Notes: a model not told the origin generated them from the letters alone. 12,042 bases of DNA from Bacteroidales bacterium (GCA_016935595.1 JAFGQQ010000520.1:1-12042); one strand, 5' to 3'; numbered from the stretch's first letter, positions 1 through 6,610 are shown. A program made the numbers and translations.

Positions 1-12
1 AGTCAATTTTTA

Positions 13-105
13 GCCACTAAGGCATAAAAACACAAAGATTCACTAAATCTTAATATACTGATATTTAAATTTTTGTGCATCTTTGAGACTTAGAGTTTTT
101 GTGGC
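13..105. repeat. Imperfect inverted repeat, intergenic repeat element
   Basis: Arms at 13-43 and 75-105 (31 bases each) match at 21 of 31 positions when one is reverse-complemented. Both arms end in GCCAC/GTGGC on the outside and share CAAAGAT near the loop. I recall GCCAC...CACAAAG...GTGGC elements of this kind as common intergenic repeats in Bacteroidota, but I could not search for copies. It lies downstream of the DUF2807 gene, in the minus sense, and may act as a transcript-end structure. Confidence 0.55.
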
Positions 106-121
106 AATTTCTTAAATTTAA

Positions 122-139
122 GACTTTTTGGACAGCCTC
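122..139. repeat. Possible insertion-sequence end remnant
   Basis: The 18 bases gactttttggacagcctc read GAGGCTGTCCAAAAAGTC on the minus strand. This resembles the terminal inverted repeat of some transposable elements. No transposase gene and no matching second end is visible in the window, so it could be a remnant or a chance likeness. An 11-base direct repeat (ttcaaacctaa) follows at 142-152 and 156-166. Confidence 0.25.
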
Positions 140-179
140 ATTTCAAACCTAATTATTCAAACCTAAATTTCATATAACA

Positions 180-911
180 TTAATCATCAATTTGTTTAAT
201 GGTTCCTAAACCTGATATTGACGATGTAACTTCCGGATCTCCTTTATAAAAAACACTTCCAACCCCACTTATCTGTATATCCAGTTCATCAATAACATTT
301 AATTTACAATCACCAGTTCCCGAACTGTTTATAACAACTTTTTCAACCTGTAAATCATAGGCATCTATATGGCCAACACCCGATAGTTCAATATCCATAT
401 ATTCGACAATATCAGGTCCGGCAAATTCGAAATTACCTGCTCCTGATAAGGTAACGTATATTTCGTTAGCAACGACAGAATTAAAATACATATCTCCGGC
501 TCCGTCAACTTCTAATTCCAGTAGATCACAAATTATAGGATCTTCAACTTCAACATCTCCTGCACCTGAAATTTTTATTTTTTCCAAGGTTTCCATGGTA
601 ACATAGATATTAATGCCATCATGTTCAACCCTGTCTCTTGAATAATCGAGTATAAGCCGGTCACCAATAACATCTGTGATTAAAATATCCAGAATATTTT
701 CCTGGGCTTCAATAGTTAAGTAGTGTCCTTCATCTTGCGTAATATAAATATCTGCAGCAATTCTGGAATCAATCTCAACAAATGACCTGACATCTCTTTC
801 TTCGGTAATCATTTCTCCCCTACCGTGTATCTTATAATCATAATGATAGTGGCAACCTGACAATGAAATAATCAATAATCCTAATAATATTAAATTTTTT
901 GTTGTTTTCAT
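180..911 (-). CDS. Head GIN domain (DUF2807) lipoprotein
   Basis: A 243-residue lipoprotein. Residues 1-20 form a lipoprotein signal ending in the lipobox LSGC, with C20 as the lipidated residue, so it should be exported and membrane anchored. The rest matches the head-GIN/DUF2807 pattern: a GRG turn near residue 30, a conserved 'ENILDILIT' stretch near 71-79, then repeated short strands separated by Gly-rich turns (SGAGD 115-119, DGAGD 136-140, SGAGN 156-160, SGVGH 177-181, SGTGD 197-201, SGVGS 215-219, SGLGT 233-237), as in a beta-helix. Family members are described as putative adhesins or autotransporter-like proteins, but no biochemical role is established. The reading frame stays open upstream to an ATG at 983. 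I chose the ATG at 911 because it places the signal peptide at the N-terminus and has an A-rich leader. Stop is TAA. Confidence 0.88.
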   Translation of the reverse strand: MKTTKNLILLGLLIISLSGCHYHYDYKIHGRGEMITEERDVRSFVEIDSRIAADIYITQDEGHYLTIEAQENILDILITDVIGDRLILDYSRDRVEHDGINIYVTMETLEKIKISGAGDVEVEDPIICDLLELEVDGAGDMYFNSVVANEIYVTLSGAGNFEFAGPDIVEYMDIELSGVGHIDAYDLQVEKVVINSSGTGDCKLNVIDELDIQISGVGSVFYKGDPEVTSSISGLGTIKQIDD

Positions 912-1034
912 TTTTATATTCTTTTTTATTAACCAATGACAAGTAATAATTTTAATGGTTGCAAAAATTCTTGAGGAATTCAAAAAACTTAACTTACAAC
1001 TCTATATACATTTATGAATTATAAAATTACTATT

Positions 1035-1751
1035 TCAAAATTTAATGAATTTTGTTATTTCTGATTCATTACTATTTGAAAGTTTTATAATATAAATACC
1101 GTCTGGAAAAGCAGAAATATCAATTCTATTGTTAAAACCTATAAATTCCTTTTTTAATAATAAATTTCCATTGACATTGAAAAGTTCAATTTTACATGAA
1201 TTATGGTCATCATTATTCTGGATATAAATAAAATCTTTGGCTGGATTAGGATACAAATTGAAATGGCTTAATTTTTCATATTTCACTTTATTTGTTCTAA
1301 AATCAAGTGTTAAAGTATCGTAAATGCCATCTAAATTGTAAGCAGCGGGAATTTCATAAATACATTTTATGCAACAGTTTGGTAATATTACTTTTTGAAA
1401 TGGTGTTAACGTATCAACATAATTATCCAAGCTACATGAATCATCCGGATAATTTCCCCATACCTTGAAAAAATTTATTGTGTAATTGCAACCCTCCCCC
1501 GGAATATCTTCATAAAAAGTGGAAGTTGCGGTTGTTCCAGGTTTTATCTCTGGATTAACTCCATTACAACTAATAATATAAGTTATATCTGCAACAATTA
1601 TTACCGAGTCGCCAGCTTTTGCATTATCGGGTATTAACCTTAATTCAATATCAATTGGACGATTAAGATTTAAATCATTTTGATTTACTTGTGCAGAAAG
1701 TAAGTTATTAATACATAGGTATACTATGGATAAACTAATTATTTTATTCAT
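1035..1751 (-). CDS. Small secreted protein with type IX secretion C-terminal sorting domain
   Basis: A 238-residue protein. Residues 1-20 are a Sec signal peptide (likely cleavage after LLSA, before Q21). Residues 163-238 are a type A type IX secretion sorting domain: it opens with FNLYPNPAKDF, continues through IELFNVNGNLL and DISAFPDGIYIIKL, and ends KFIKF. Such cargo crosses the outer membrane by the T9SS and is usually cleaved and attached to the surface or released. The central cargo part (about 21-160) is short and unrecognised. It carries six cysteines, including a C-C-x-x-C cluster at 126-130, which may form disulfides or bind a metal. The next minus-strand gene upstream ends 164 bases away, so this is probably its own transcription unit. 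The function of the cargo is unknown. Confidence 0.85.
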   Translation of the reverse strand: MNKIISLSIVYLCINNLLSAQVNQNDLNLNRPIDIELRLIPDNAKAGDSVIIVADITYIISCNGVNPEIKPGTTATSTFYEDIPGEGCNYTINFFKVWGNYPDDSCSLDNYVDTLTPFQKVILPNCCIKCIYEIPAAYNLDGIYDTLTLDFRTNKVKYEKLSHFNLYPNPAKDFIYIQNNDDHNSCKIELFNVNGNLLLKKEFIGFNNRIDISAFPDGIYIIKLSNSNESEITKFIKF

Positions 1752-1858
1752 ATAAAAAAATTTAATTATTTACTAGTAAGTTTATTCTGTATTTAATTAC
1801 GTGAAAAAATATATTTTACAAAAACTGTTAAAATGACAAATAAGTTATTTATTAGTTG

Positions 1859-1866
1859 CAAAATTA
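1859..1866 (-). promoter_or_regulatory. Possible Bacteroidota -7 promoter element
   Basis: Read on the minus strand this is TAATTTTG, a full match to the Bacteroidota -7 consensus TAnnTTTG. It lies about 107 bases upstream of the start of the type IX cargo gene. No TTG is found at the expected -33 position, and this motif arises by chance in AT-rich DNA, so support is weak. Confidence 0.25.
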
Positions 1867-1915
1867 AATAGATATTTAATAGTATTTAACACATGTTATT
1901 TAACAGGAAATATCT

Positions 1916-2788
1916 TTATATATATAAATCTGAAATAACAAAAAATGCAAAAATAATGCTAGCGATTCCGTTAGTTGCAAAAAAGGCGATATTTACCTTA
2001 GATAAATCATTTGGCTTAATAATTAAATGTTGATATATTAAAAAACCAAGAAAAAATATTGTCCCAATCCAATACCATAAGCCAAACGGATATAAGATAC
2101 CAATTAATATAACGAATGAAGAAGATATTAAATGAAATAAAATACTGGTTATTAATGCCTTTTTTTTTCCAAGCCAGACAGGCATTGACTTTAAGTTTTC
2201 TGCAATATCGAATTCTTTATCCTGTAAAGCATATATAATATCAAATCCGCTAACCCAGAAAATTACTATTAGTGAAAAAAGAACAGGTAACCAGTTAAAT
2301 TCACCCGTTACCGACAAATAAGCTCCTATTGGGGCCAGTGATAATCCCAAACCCAGAATAAGATGACATAATGATGTAAATTTTTTTGTAATGCTGTATC
2401 CCAGAACAATAAATAATGCTAAATGCGATAAATAGAAAGTGAGTTTATTAATGAAAAAAGTGGTTGTAATAAATAAAATAGAATTGATAATGACAAAAAA
2501 TAAGGCAGATTTAGCTTTAATAATTCCTGCCGGAATTTCACGAAGGGTAGTTCTTGGATTTTTAAAATCTATTTCACGGTCAACATACCTGTTAAAGGCC
2601 ATGGCAGCATTACGGGCAAAAACCATACATAAAATAATTAAACCTAATAATTTCCAGCTGAATTCATATCCATTTAATTTCACAGCTATAAAAAAGCCGA
2701 TTAAAGCAAAAGGCATAGCAAAAACAGTATGACTGAACTTCACAAGTGAGAGATAGTTTTTAATATGGGAGTTTTTATTTTTAGTCAT
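1916..2788 (-). CDS. ubiA: UbiA-family prenyltransferase, likely menaquinone (futalosine-type) biosynthesis
   Basis: A 290-residue integral membrane prenyltransferase with about eight or nine hydrophobic segments. The first Asp-rich site is N66-R-Y-V-D70-R-E-I-D74 followed by FKNPRT. The second is Y186-A-L-Q-D190-K-E-F-D194 with the downstream ENLKSMP signature. These Asp residues bind the Mg-pyrophosphate of the polyprenyl donor in this superfamily. The NPRT and YALQDxEFD wording resembles the '4-hydroxybenzoate polyprenyltransferase-like' clade that includes MqnP of the futalosine menaquinone pathway. Members of the Bacteroidota generally make menaquinone, not ubiquinone, so MqnP is the more likely role, but this is inference. 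The start codon is the last of three closely spaced ATGs in a repeat tract. It lies downstream of yjbQ on the same strand. Confidence 0.88.
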   Translation of the reverse strand: MTKNKNSHIKNYLSLVKFSHTVFAMPFALIGFFIAVKLNGYEFSWKLLGLIILCMVFARNAAMAFNRYVDREIDFKNPRTTLREIPAGIIKAKSALFFVIINSILFITTTFFINKLTFYLSHLALFIVLGYSITKKFTSLCHLILGLGLSLAPIGAYLSVTGEFNWLPVLFSLIVIFWVSGFDIIYALQDKEFDIAENLKSMPVWLGKKKALITSILFHLISSSFVILIGILYPFGLWYWIGTIFFLGFLIYQHLIIKPNDLSKVNIAFFATNGIASIIFAFFVISDLYI

Positions 2789-2941
2789 TGGTCATTAGGT
2801 CATTGGTTGTTATTGTTAGTGGTTTATTGTTCGTTGTACATTATTCGCTATTCGATACTCGATATTCAATAGTCATTGGTCAGATCATCGGGTCATTAGT
2901 TGTCATAATTCATTATACATTTTCCATTATACATTATTATA
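2789..2941. repeat. ATG-rich degenerate repeat tract between yjbQ and ubiA
   Basis: The whole 153-base spacer is low-complexity repeat. Read on the minus strand it holds variants of CAATGAC/TAATGAC, a pair of TCGAATA/TCGAGTA units, and an 11-base direct repeat, cattatacatt on the plus strand, at 2911-2921 and 2925-2935. By my count about a dozen ATG triplets occur on the minus strand. The tract runs directly into the ubiA start codon. No promoter motif was recognised inside it. Confidence 0.6.
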
Positions 2942-3358
2942 CTATTCCCCAATAATTTTTACCAGCGCTCTTTTTTTTCTTTTTCCATCAAGCTCATAAT
3001 AGAAAATTTGTTCCCACGGGCCAAAATCGAGTTTACCTTCCGTAATGGCAACAATAACTTCCCTCCCCATTACAGTTCTTTTTATATGGGCATCGGCATT
3101 GTCTTCAAAACCATTATGGCGGTATTGTTCGTAAGGTTTCTCAGGAGCAAGTTTTTCCAGCCATACTTCAAAATCATGATGCAATCCTGGTTCGTCATCA
3201 TTAATAAATACGCTGGCTGTAATGTGCATGGCATTAACTAACACCAGTCCTTCTTTTACACCACTCTCATTTACACATTGTTCAACAGTAGGAGTGATGT
3301 TTATAATCTCTCTTCGTGATTGGGTATTGAACCAAAGTTCTTTTTTGTATGATTTCAT
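2942..3358 (-). CDS. yjbQ: YjbQ / UPF0047 family protein
   Basis: A complete 138-residue protein of the YjbQ (UPF0047) family, which is typically 130-140 residues. Conserved features are visible: H45-I-T-A-S-V-F-I-N53 with acidic DDE after it, H81, the N87-A-D-A-H91 segment, G108-K-L-D-F-G-P-W115, and the terminal KRALVKI strand. Members form compact trimers. The family is often labelled a secondary thiamine-phosphate synthase because E. coli YjbQ showed weak activity of this kind. The true cellular role is unsettled. No signal peptide is present, so it is cytoplasmic. It lies 110 bases downstream of the sugar mutase and 153 bases upstream of ubiA on the same strand. Stop is TAG. Confidence 0.9.
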   Translation of the reverse strand: MKSYKKELWFNTQSRREIINITPTVEQCVNESGVKEGLVLVNAMHITASVFINDDEPGLHHDFEVWLEKLAPEKPYEQYRHNGFEDNADAHIKRTVMGREVIVAITEGKLDFGPWEQIFYYELDGKRKKRALVKIIGE

Positions 3359-3388
3359 GATAAATGTAGTTTGTAGTTATATATTTCT

Positions 3389-3466
3389 AAGGATGCCATC
3401 ACTATTGCTTAAAAATTTAATATACTTATTTTTTTATTATTTTTATTTAAAAGTGATGGCATCCTT
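3389..3466. repeat. Perfect 15-bp inverted repeat with 48-base AT-rich spacer
   Basis: Arms aaggatgccatcact (3389-3403) and agtgatggcatcctt (3452-3466) are exact reverse complements. The spacer 3404-3451 is almost pure A/T. It begins two bases past the stop of the mutase gene in the minus sense. The T-run that would suit a Rho-independent terminator lies on the plus-strand side (3465-3470), whereas the adjacent genes are on the minus strand. It may be a 3' processing or terminator stem, or a miniature mobile repeat. Confidence 0.65.
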
Positions 3467-3468
3467 TT

Positions 3469-5214
3469 TTATTTAATATTCAAAGCTTTTATTATATTCT
3501 CAATCCGTTTATCCAGTAACCTGTTAATTTTATCAAAATCTTCTTTTCTATCCAGTTTGTTTTTTACCCCGAAATAGATCTTAATCTTCGGTTCTGTTCC
3601 TGACGGACGAATGGATATTTTTGAACCATCGTTTAAAATAAATTGTAAAACATTCGATTTTGGTAATAAAATATCATATCTCAAATGACTCAACTGGTCG
3701 AATGTTTTTTGTTTTAAATAATCGTGAATTAATACTACATCTGAATTATTAATTGAATCAGGTGGATTACTACGAAAATTGTCCATTATTTTTTGAATTT
3801 CTTCGGCACCTGATTTTCCTTTTTTAACAATAGAAATCAATTTTTCTTTATAAAAGCTATATTCAACGTATATATCAATTAATAATTCGAATAATGATTT
3901 TCCTTTCTCCTTTGCCCAGGCAGTAGCTTCTGCAATTAAAACACAGGAAATAACTGCATCTTTATCCCTTACAAATTCACCTGCTAAATATCCGTAACTT
4001 TCTTCTCCTCCTCCGATAAATTGCATTTTTCCTTCTTTTTGTTTTATTATATCAGCAATATATTTAAACCCGGTTAATACATCGTAGTGTTTAACATCAT
4101 ATTTTTCTGCAATTTCAGTTAATAATTCAGTTGTGACAATGGTTTTGACAATATATTCTTTTCCTTTCAATTTACCATTTTCCGACCATTTTGTTAATAA
4201 ATAGTTTATGAGAATAGTTGCAGTTTGATTACCGTTTAGTAAAATGAATTCACCTTTATTATCTTTCACTGCAATTCCAACACGGTCGGCATCAGGATCG
4301 GTGCCCATCACAAGGTCAGCATCAATTTCTTTTGCTTTTTCCAAAGCCAGACTTAATGCTGCAGGTTCTTCGGGATTTGGAGAATGAACAGTAGGAAAAT
4401 TTCCGTCAGAAATATCTTGTTCCGGCACATTGTAAATGTTCTCGAATCCGAACTTATGCAATGCCATTGGCACCAATTTTACTCCTGTTCCATGTATGGG
4501 TGTATATACAATTTTGAGATTCTTTTGATTTTTAATGATCTTCGGCGATAATGATAATTTTTTTATTTCATTAACGTATGCTTTGTCTATTTCATTCCCG
4601 ATTAGCTTGATGTTTTTCTTTAGTCCCTGGAATTTTACTTCTTCAATATTTTTAATTTTCTGAACTTCCTCAATAATGTTTTTATCATGCGGGCTAATAA
4701 TTTGACCACCGTCTTCCCAGTATACTTTATAGCCATTATATTCTTTAGGATTATGAGAGGCTGTAATAACCACCCCGCTTTGACAACCCAAATGCCTGAT
4801 TGTGAATGATAACTCGGGTGTTGGCCTTAAATCGTCAAATAAATACACTTTAAAGCCATTTGCAGAACATATATTTGCAGTAGTTTCAGCATATAACCTG
4901 CTATTGTTCCTGCTATCGTGCGCAATGGCTATTTTTATATCTTTTTTGTTTGAAAATTCTTTTTTCAGGTAATTACATAATCCCTGTGTTGCCATTCCCA
5001 AGGTATAAATATTCATCCGGTTTGTCCCGGCTCCCATAATTCCACGCAAACCGCCTGTGCCAAATTCCAAATCCCTGTAAAAAGATTCTATCAATTCTTC
5101 CTGGTTATTATCAATAAGGTTTTTTACTTGTTTCCTTGTTTCTTCATCAAAGTCAGGTGACAGCCATTTCTCAGCTTTTTCTTTTATATTAGCCAATAAA
5201 TCGTTTTTTTCCAT
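3469..5214 (-). CDS. Phospho-sugar mutase (phosphoglucomutase/phosphomannomutase)
   Basis: A 581-residue cytoplasmic alpha-D-phosphohexomutase, full length for the long Bacteroidota/Firmicutes-type enzymes. It interconverts sugar 1- and 6-phosphates (glucose and/or mannose) through a phosphoserine intermediate, feeding glycogen, nucleotide-sugar and envelope polysaccharide synthesis. All four active-site loops are present in order: the catalytic phosphoserine loop TASHNP (S153), the Mg-binding loop D306-P-D-A-D310-R, the sugar-binding loop GGEESYG (402-408), and the phosphate-binding loop RPSGTEPK (536-543). FGTGGLRG near 51-58 is the usual N-terminal signature. Substrate preference cannot be decided from sequence. 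The start ATG has a short A/T-rich leader without a Shine-Dalgarno motif. It is divergent from the CPBP protease gene across a 247-base spacer. Confidence 0.93.
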   Translation of the reverse strand: MEKNDLLANIKEKAEKWLSPDFDEETRKQVKNLIDNNQEELIESFYRDLEFGTGGLRGIMGAGTNRMNIYTLGMATQGLCNYLKKEFSNKKDIKIAIAHDSRNNSRLYAETTANICSANGFKVYLFDDLRPTPELSFTIRHLGCQSGVVITASHNPKEYNGYKVYWEDGGQIISPHDKNIIEEVQKIKNIEEVKFQGLKKNIKLIGNEIDKAYVNEIKKLSLSPKIIKNQKNLKIVYTPIHGTGVKLVPMALHKFGFENIYNVPEQDISDGNFPTVHSPNPEEPAALSLALEKAKEIDADLVMGTDPDADRVGIAVKDNKGEFILLNGNQTATILINYLLTKWSENGKLKGKEYIVKTIVTTELLTEIAEKYDVKHYDVLTGFKYIADIIKQKEGKMQFIGGGEESYGYLAGEFVRDKDAVISCVLIAEATAWAKEKGKSLFELLIDIYVEYSFYKEKLISIVKKGKSGAEEIQKIMDNFRSNPPDSINNSDVVLIHDYLKQKTFDQLSHLRYDILLPKSNVLQFILNDGSKISIRPSGTEPKIKIYFGVKNKLDRKEDFDKINRLLDKRIENIIKALNIK

Positions 5215-5224
5215 GATTATTATT

Positions 5225-5254
5225 CAAATAAATATATACAAAAGCAAGGTGCAA
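5225..5254 (-). promoter_or_regulatory. Possible Bacteroidota promoter for the mutase gene
   Basis: On the minus strand TTG (5254-5252) is followed after 19 bases by TTTATTTG (5232-5225), close to the Bacteroidota -33 TTG / -7 TAnnTTTG pattern with one mismatch (A to T at the second base). The spacing fits. Transcription would start only about five bases before the start codon, giving a nearly leaderless mRNA, which lowers confidence. Confidence 0.3.
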
Positions 5255-5461
5255 AATTAAATATTTATATGAATTATTTCTATTCTTTAAATTTAATTAA
5301 CAAAGAATAAATTGGTAATGGTATTGAGTGGTTCGAAAATACCTGAAAGATATGGCTGCTCGCAATATACCGGGTATTCCATAGTTATTTATTTTATATT
5401 AAAAATTTTCAAAAATAATATTGTTTTTTTCATTTTCTTTACTATAAAATAATCTTAAATT

Positions 5462-6112
5462 ATGAGAAGTGAAATTAAGAAAATATTACTTTCTATTGAA
5501 TTTTTACTTTTATTTTTCGGTGTACCGTTACTAATTTATTTCGATACCCGTATTATACATCCAAGTGCAATTATATTACCTATTCTGGTTGGTATTTTTA
5601 TATATTTAAAGCGGCTGCCTGATTTCCGTTTCAAAGATCTTATACAATTTAATATTAAGAAAAAAGTATTACTTATTCATATATTTTTTATTTTATTAAT
5701 TTCCTTAGCCTTGCTGTTAGGAGTATACATATTTGACAGGAATAATCTGTTCAACCTGCCAAAAGGAAATATTTTTATTTGGATAATGTTATGTGTCTTC
5801 TATCCTGTATTTTCTGCATATGGACAGGAGATTATATATCGGGTATTTTTATTTCATCGGTACCGTACAATTTTCAAAAAAAATATATTTATTGTTCTAG
5901 CTAGTGGTTTTTCGTTCAGTTTTATGCATATTGTTTATTACAGTCATATTTCAATTATTCTAACCTTCCTCATGGGAATATATCTAGCCAGTATTTATGT
6001 AAAAACCAAGAGTGTTTTATTTACATCAATATTACATGGTTTTTTAGGTGATGTTGTTTTTACCATTGGACTGGGAAGCTACTTTTGGTTAGATATGTAT
6101 GAATGGATATAG
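5462..6112 (+). CDS. CPBP-family intramembrane protease-like protein (Abi/CAAX type)
   Basis: A 216-residue polytopic membrane protein with about seven hydrophobic segments (near 10-30, 33-49, 70-91, 104-120, 141-160, 163-180, 184-205). It shows the motifs of the CPBP (CAAX protease and bacteriocin-processing) family: Q122-E123-I-I-Y-R127 corresponds to the EExxxR motif with the first Glu replaced by Gln. F152-S-F-M-H156 is the FxxxH motif. H192-G-F-L-G-D197 is the third motif, with Gly/Asp where Asn is usual. E123 and the two His are the proposed catalytic residues. Substrates of this branch are unknown; relatives process prenylated proteins or peptides or affect bacteriocin immunity. The ending TIGLGSYFW resembles other Bacteroidota members as I recall them. 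The leader is A/T-rich with no Shine-Dalgarno motif. It is flanked by spacers of about 250 bases on both sides, so probably monocistronic. Confidence 0.85.
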   Translation: MRSEIKKILLSIEFLLLFFGVPLLIYFDTRIIHPSAIILPILVGIFIYLKRLPDFRFKDLIQFNIKKKVLLIHIFFILLISLALLLGVYIFDRNNLFNLPKGNIFIWIMLCVFYPVFSAYGQEIIYRVFLFHRYRTIFKKNIFIVLASGFSFSFMHIVYYSHISIILTFLMGIYLASIYVKTKSVLFTSILHGFLGDVVFTIGLGSYFWLDMYEWI

Positions 6113-6247
6113 CTGATGCTGATTTTATGCTCATAAATAATTTGTTTAATAAAATTCTAATGGTATTCCGAATGCCACCTAGCTCTTACGACAACAGTTT
6201 AATAAAACCTCAAAATATATGATTTAACAATTATTTTTATATTGTAT

Positions 6248-6307
6248 ATGACTAAAAAATTAACCTTTGTCAAATCCCTTAAAATTTTCTTTCTAGTTAT
6301 TTGGTAA
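6248..6307 (+). CDS. Possible 19-residue hydrophobic peptide ORF
   Basis: An ATG at 6248 opens 19 codons (MTKKLTFVKSLKIFFLVIW) closed by TAA. It is a basic N-terminus followed by a hydrophobic stretch, like the start of a membrane protein or a tiny membrane peptide. It vaguely resembles the start of the small ORF downstream (both have K-L-x-x-x-K-S-L). There is no clear ribosome site, and ORFs of this length occur by chance, so this is weakly supported. The rest of the 6113-6376 spacer is AT-rich with nothing recognised until the promoter at 6330. Confidence 0.15.
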   Translation: MTKKLTFVKSLKIFFLVIW

Positions 6308-6329
6308 ATTTAAATTTTTTACTTTAATT

Positions 6330-6358
6330 TTGATTTTGAGAAGGTTAAATGATATAAT
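6330..6358 (+). promoter_or_regulatory. Sigma-70-like promoter (TTGATT-17-TATAAT)
   Basis: TTGATT at 6330-6335 and a perfect TATAAT at 6353-6358 are separated by exactly 17 bases, the classic housekeeping promoter of Firmicutes and Proteobacteria rather than the Bacteroidota TTG/TAnnTTTG type. The predicted transcription start is near 6365, just ahead of the ribosome site of the small ORF at 6377. AT-rich DNA can produce such matches by chance; the position directly before a matching ribosome site is what supports it. Confidence 0.5.
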
Positions 6359-6365
6359 TAGGAAA

Positions 6366-6373
6366 AGAGGTGA
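6366..6373 (+). promoter_or_regulatory. Strong Shine-Dalgarno sequence
   Basis: AGAGGTGA, extended upstream as AAAGAGGTGA, pairs with the 16S anti-Shine-Dalgarno at 9 of 10 positions and lies three bases before the ATG at 6377. No other gene in this window has a comparable site. Confidence 0.6.
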
Positions 6374-6376
6374 AAT

Positions 6377-6610
6377 ATGATAAAGTTAAGATTATTAAAG
6401 AGTTTATTATTGTTTTATGTTAGCGAGAATAGATTAGGGGGGGGGGGTAATTTACTCTTAATCAAAGTATTATGGTTTATACTAGTCATTATAGGGATAT
6501 GTAATTTACTGGTTGGTAAGTTAATTATTTACACACTATTTGTAGAGCCAGAGAATAGCCATCCGATAACTGAAAGCCATAAGATTAAAAAGCCAAGAGA
6601 CTGGATATAA
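6377..6610 (+). CDS. Small membrane protein with an 11-G tract (candidate phase-variable gene)
   Basis: A 77-residue ORF with no recognised family. Residues 1-20 are basic and hydrophobic. Residues 21-24 are four glycines encoded by the G-run at 6437-6447. Residues about 26-55 are strongly hydrophobic (one long or two short membrane segments), and 57-77 form a polar tail ending in KPRDWI. It has a good sigma-70-like promoter and Shine-Dalgarno site, which argue that it is really translated. There is no ATG after the G-run in this frame, so the membrane segment depends on tract length: ten G gives a stop eight codons after codon 20, twelve G gives TAA directly after the glycines. This is the layout of slipped-strand phase variation. 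The 3' end runs into a hairpin. The function is unknown; a sequencing error in the homopolymer is the main alternative. Confidence 0.5.
   Translation: MIKLRLLKSLLLFYVSENRLGGGGNLLLIKVLWFILVIIGICNLLVGKLIIYTLFVEPENSHPITESHKIKKPRDWI
6437..6447 (+). repeat. Poly-G tract (11 G)
   Basis: Eleven consecutive G in a region of about one third GC or less. It lies inside the small ORF at 6377-6610, 20 codons after the start. It is the only long G or C run in the window. Runs of this length are prone to slippage during replication. Confidence 0.9.

Noticed and set aside
962..969. AATTTTTG on the minus strand as a promoter for the DUF2807 gene
   Set aside because: One mismatch to TAnnTTTG and no TTG at the expected distance upstream; common by chance in such AT-rich DNA.
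1871..1914. gatattt/aaatatc inverted repeat and tatttaaca direct repeat after ubiA
   Set aside because: Seven-base AT-rich arms with a loop of about 30 bases and no T-run; not distinguishable from background.
2439..2732. Plus-strand open frame of 97 codons
   Set aside because: It lies wholly opposite the well-supported UbiA-family gene and its translation shows no family features.
2789..2941. Possible CRISPR array
   Set aside because: The repeated units are short, degenerate and touch one another, with no regular repeat-spacer periodicity and no cas genes nearby.
3008..3476. Two overlapping plus-strand open frames
   Set aside because: They lie mostly opposite the YjbQ-family gene and the repeat after it; the longer hydrophobic part is only translated T-rich spacer.
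5281..5309. 8-bp inverted repeat tattcttt/aaagaata in the divergent spacer
   Set aside because: Short, AT-only arms with a 13-base loop; expected by chance. A nearby 6-bp pair (ggtatt/aatacc) is equally weak.
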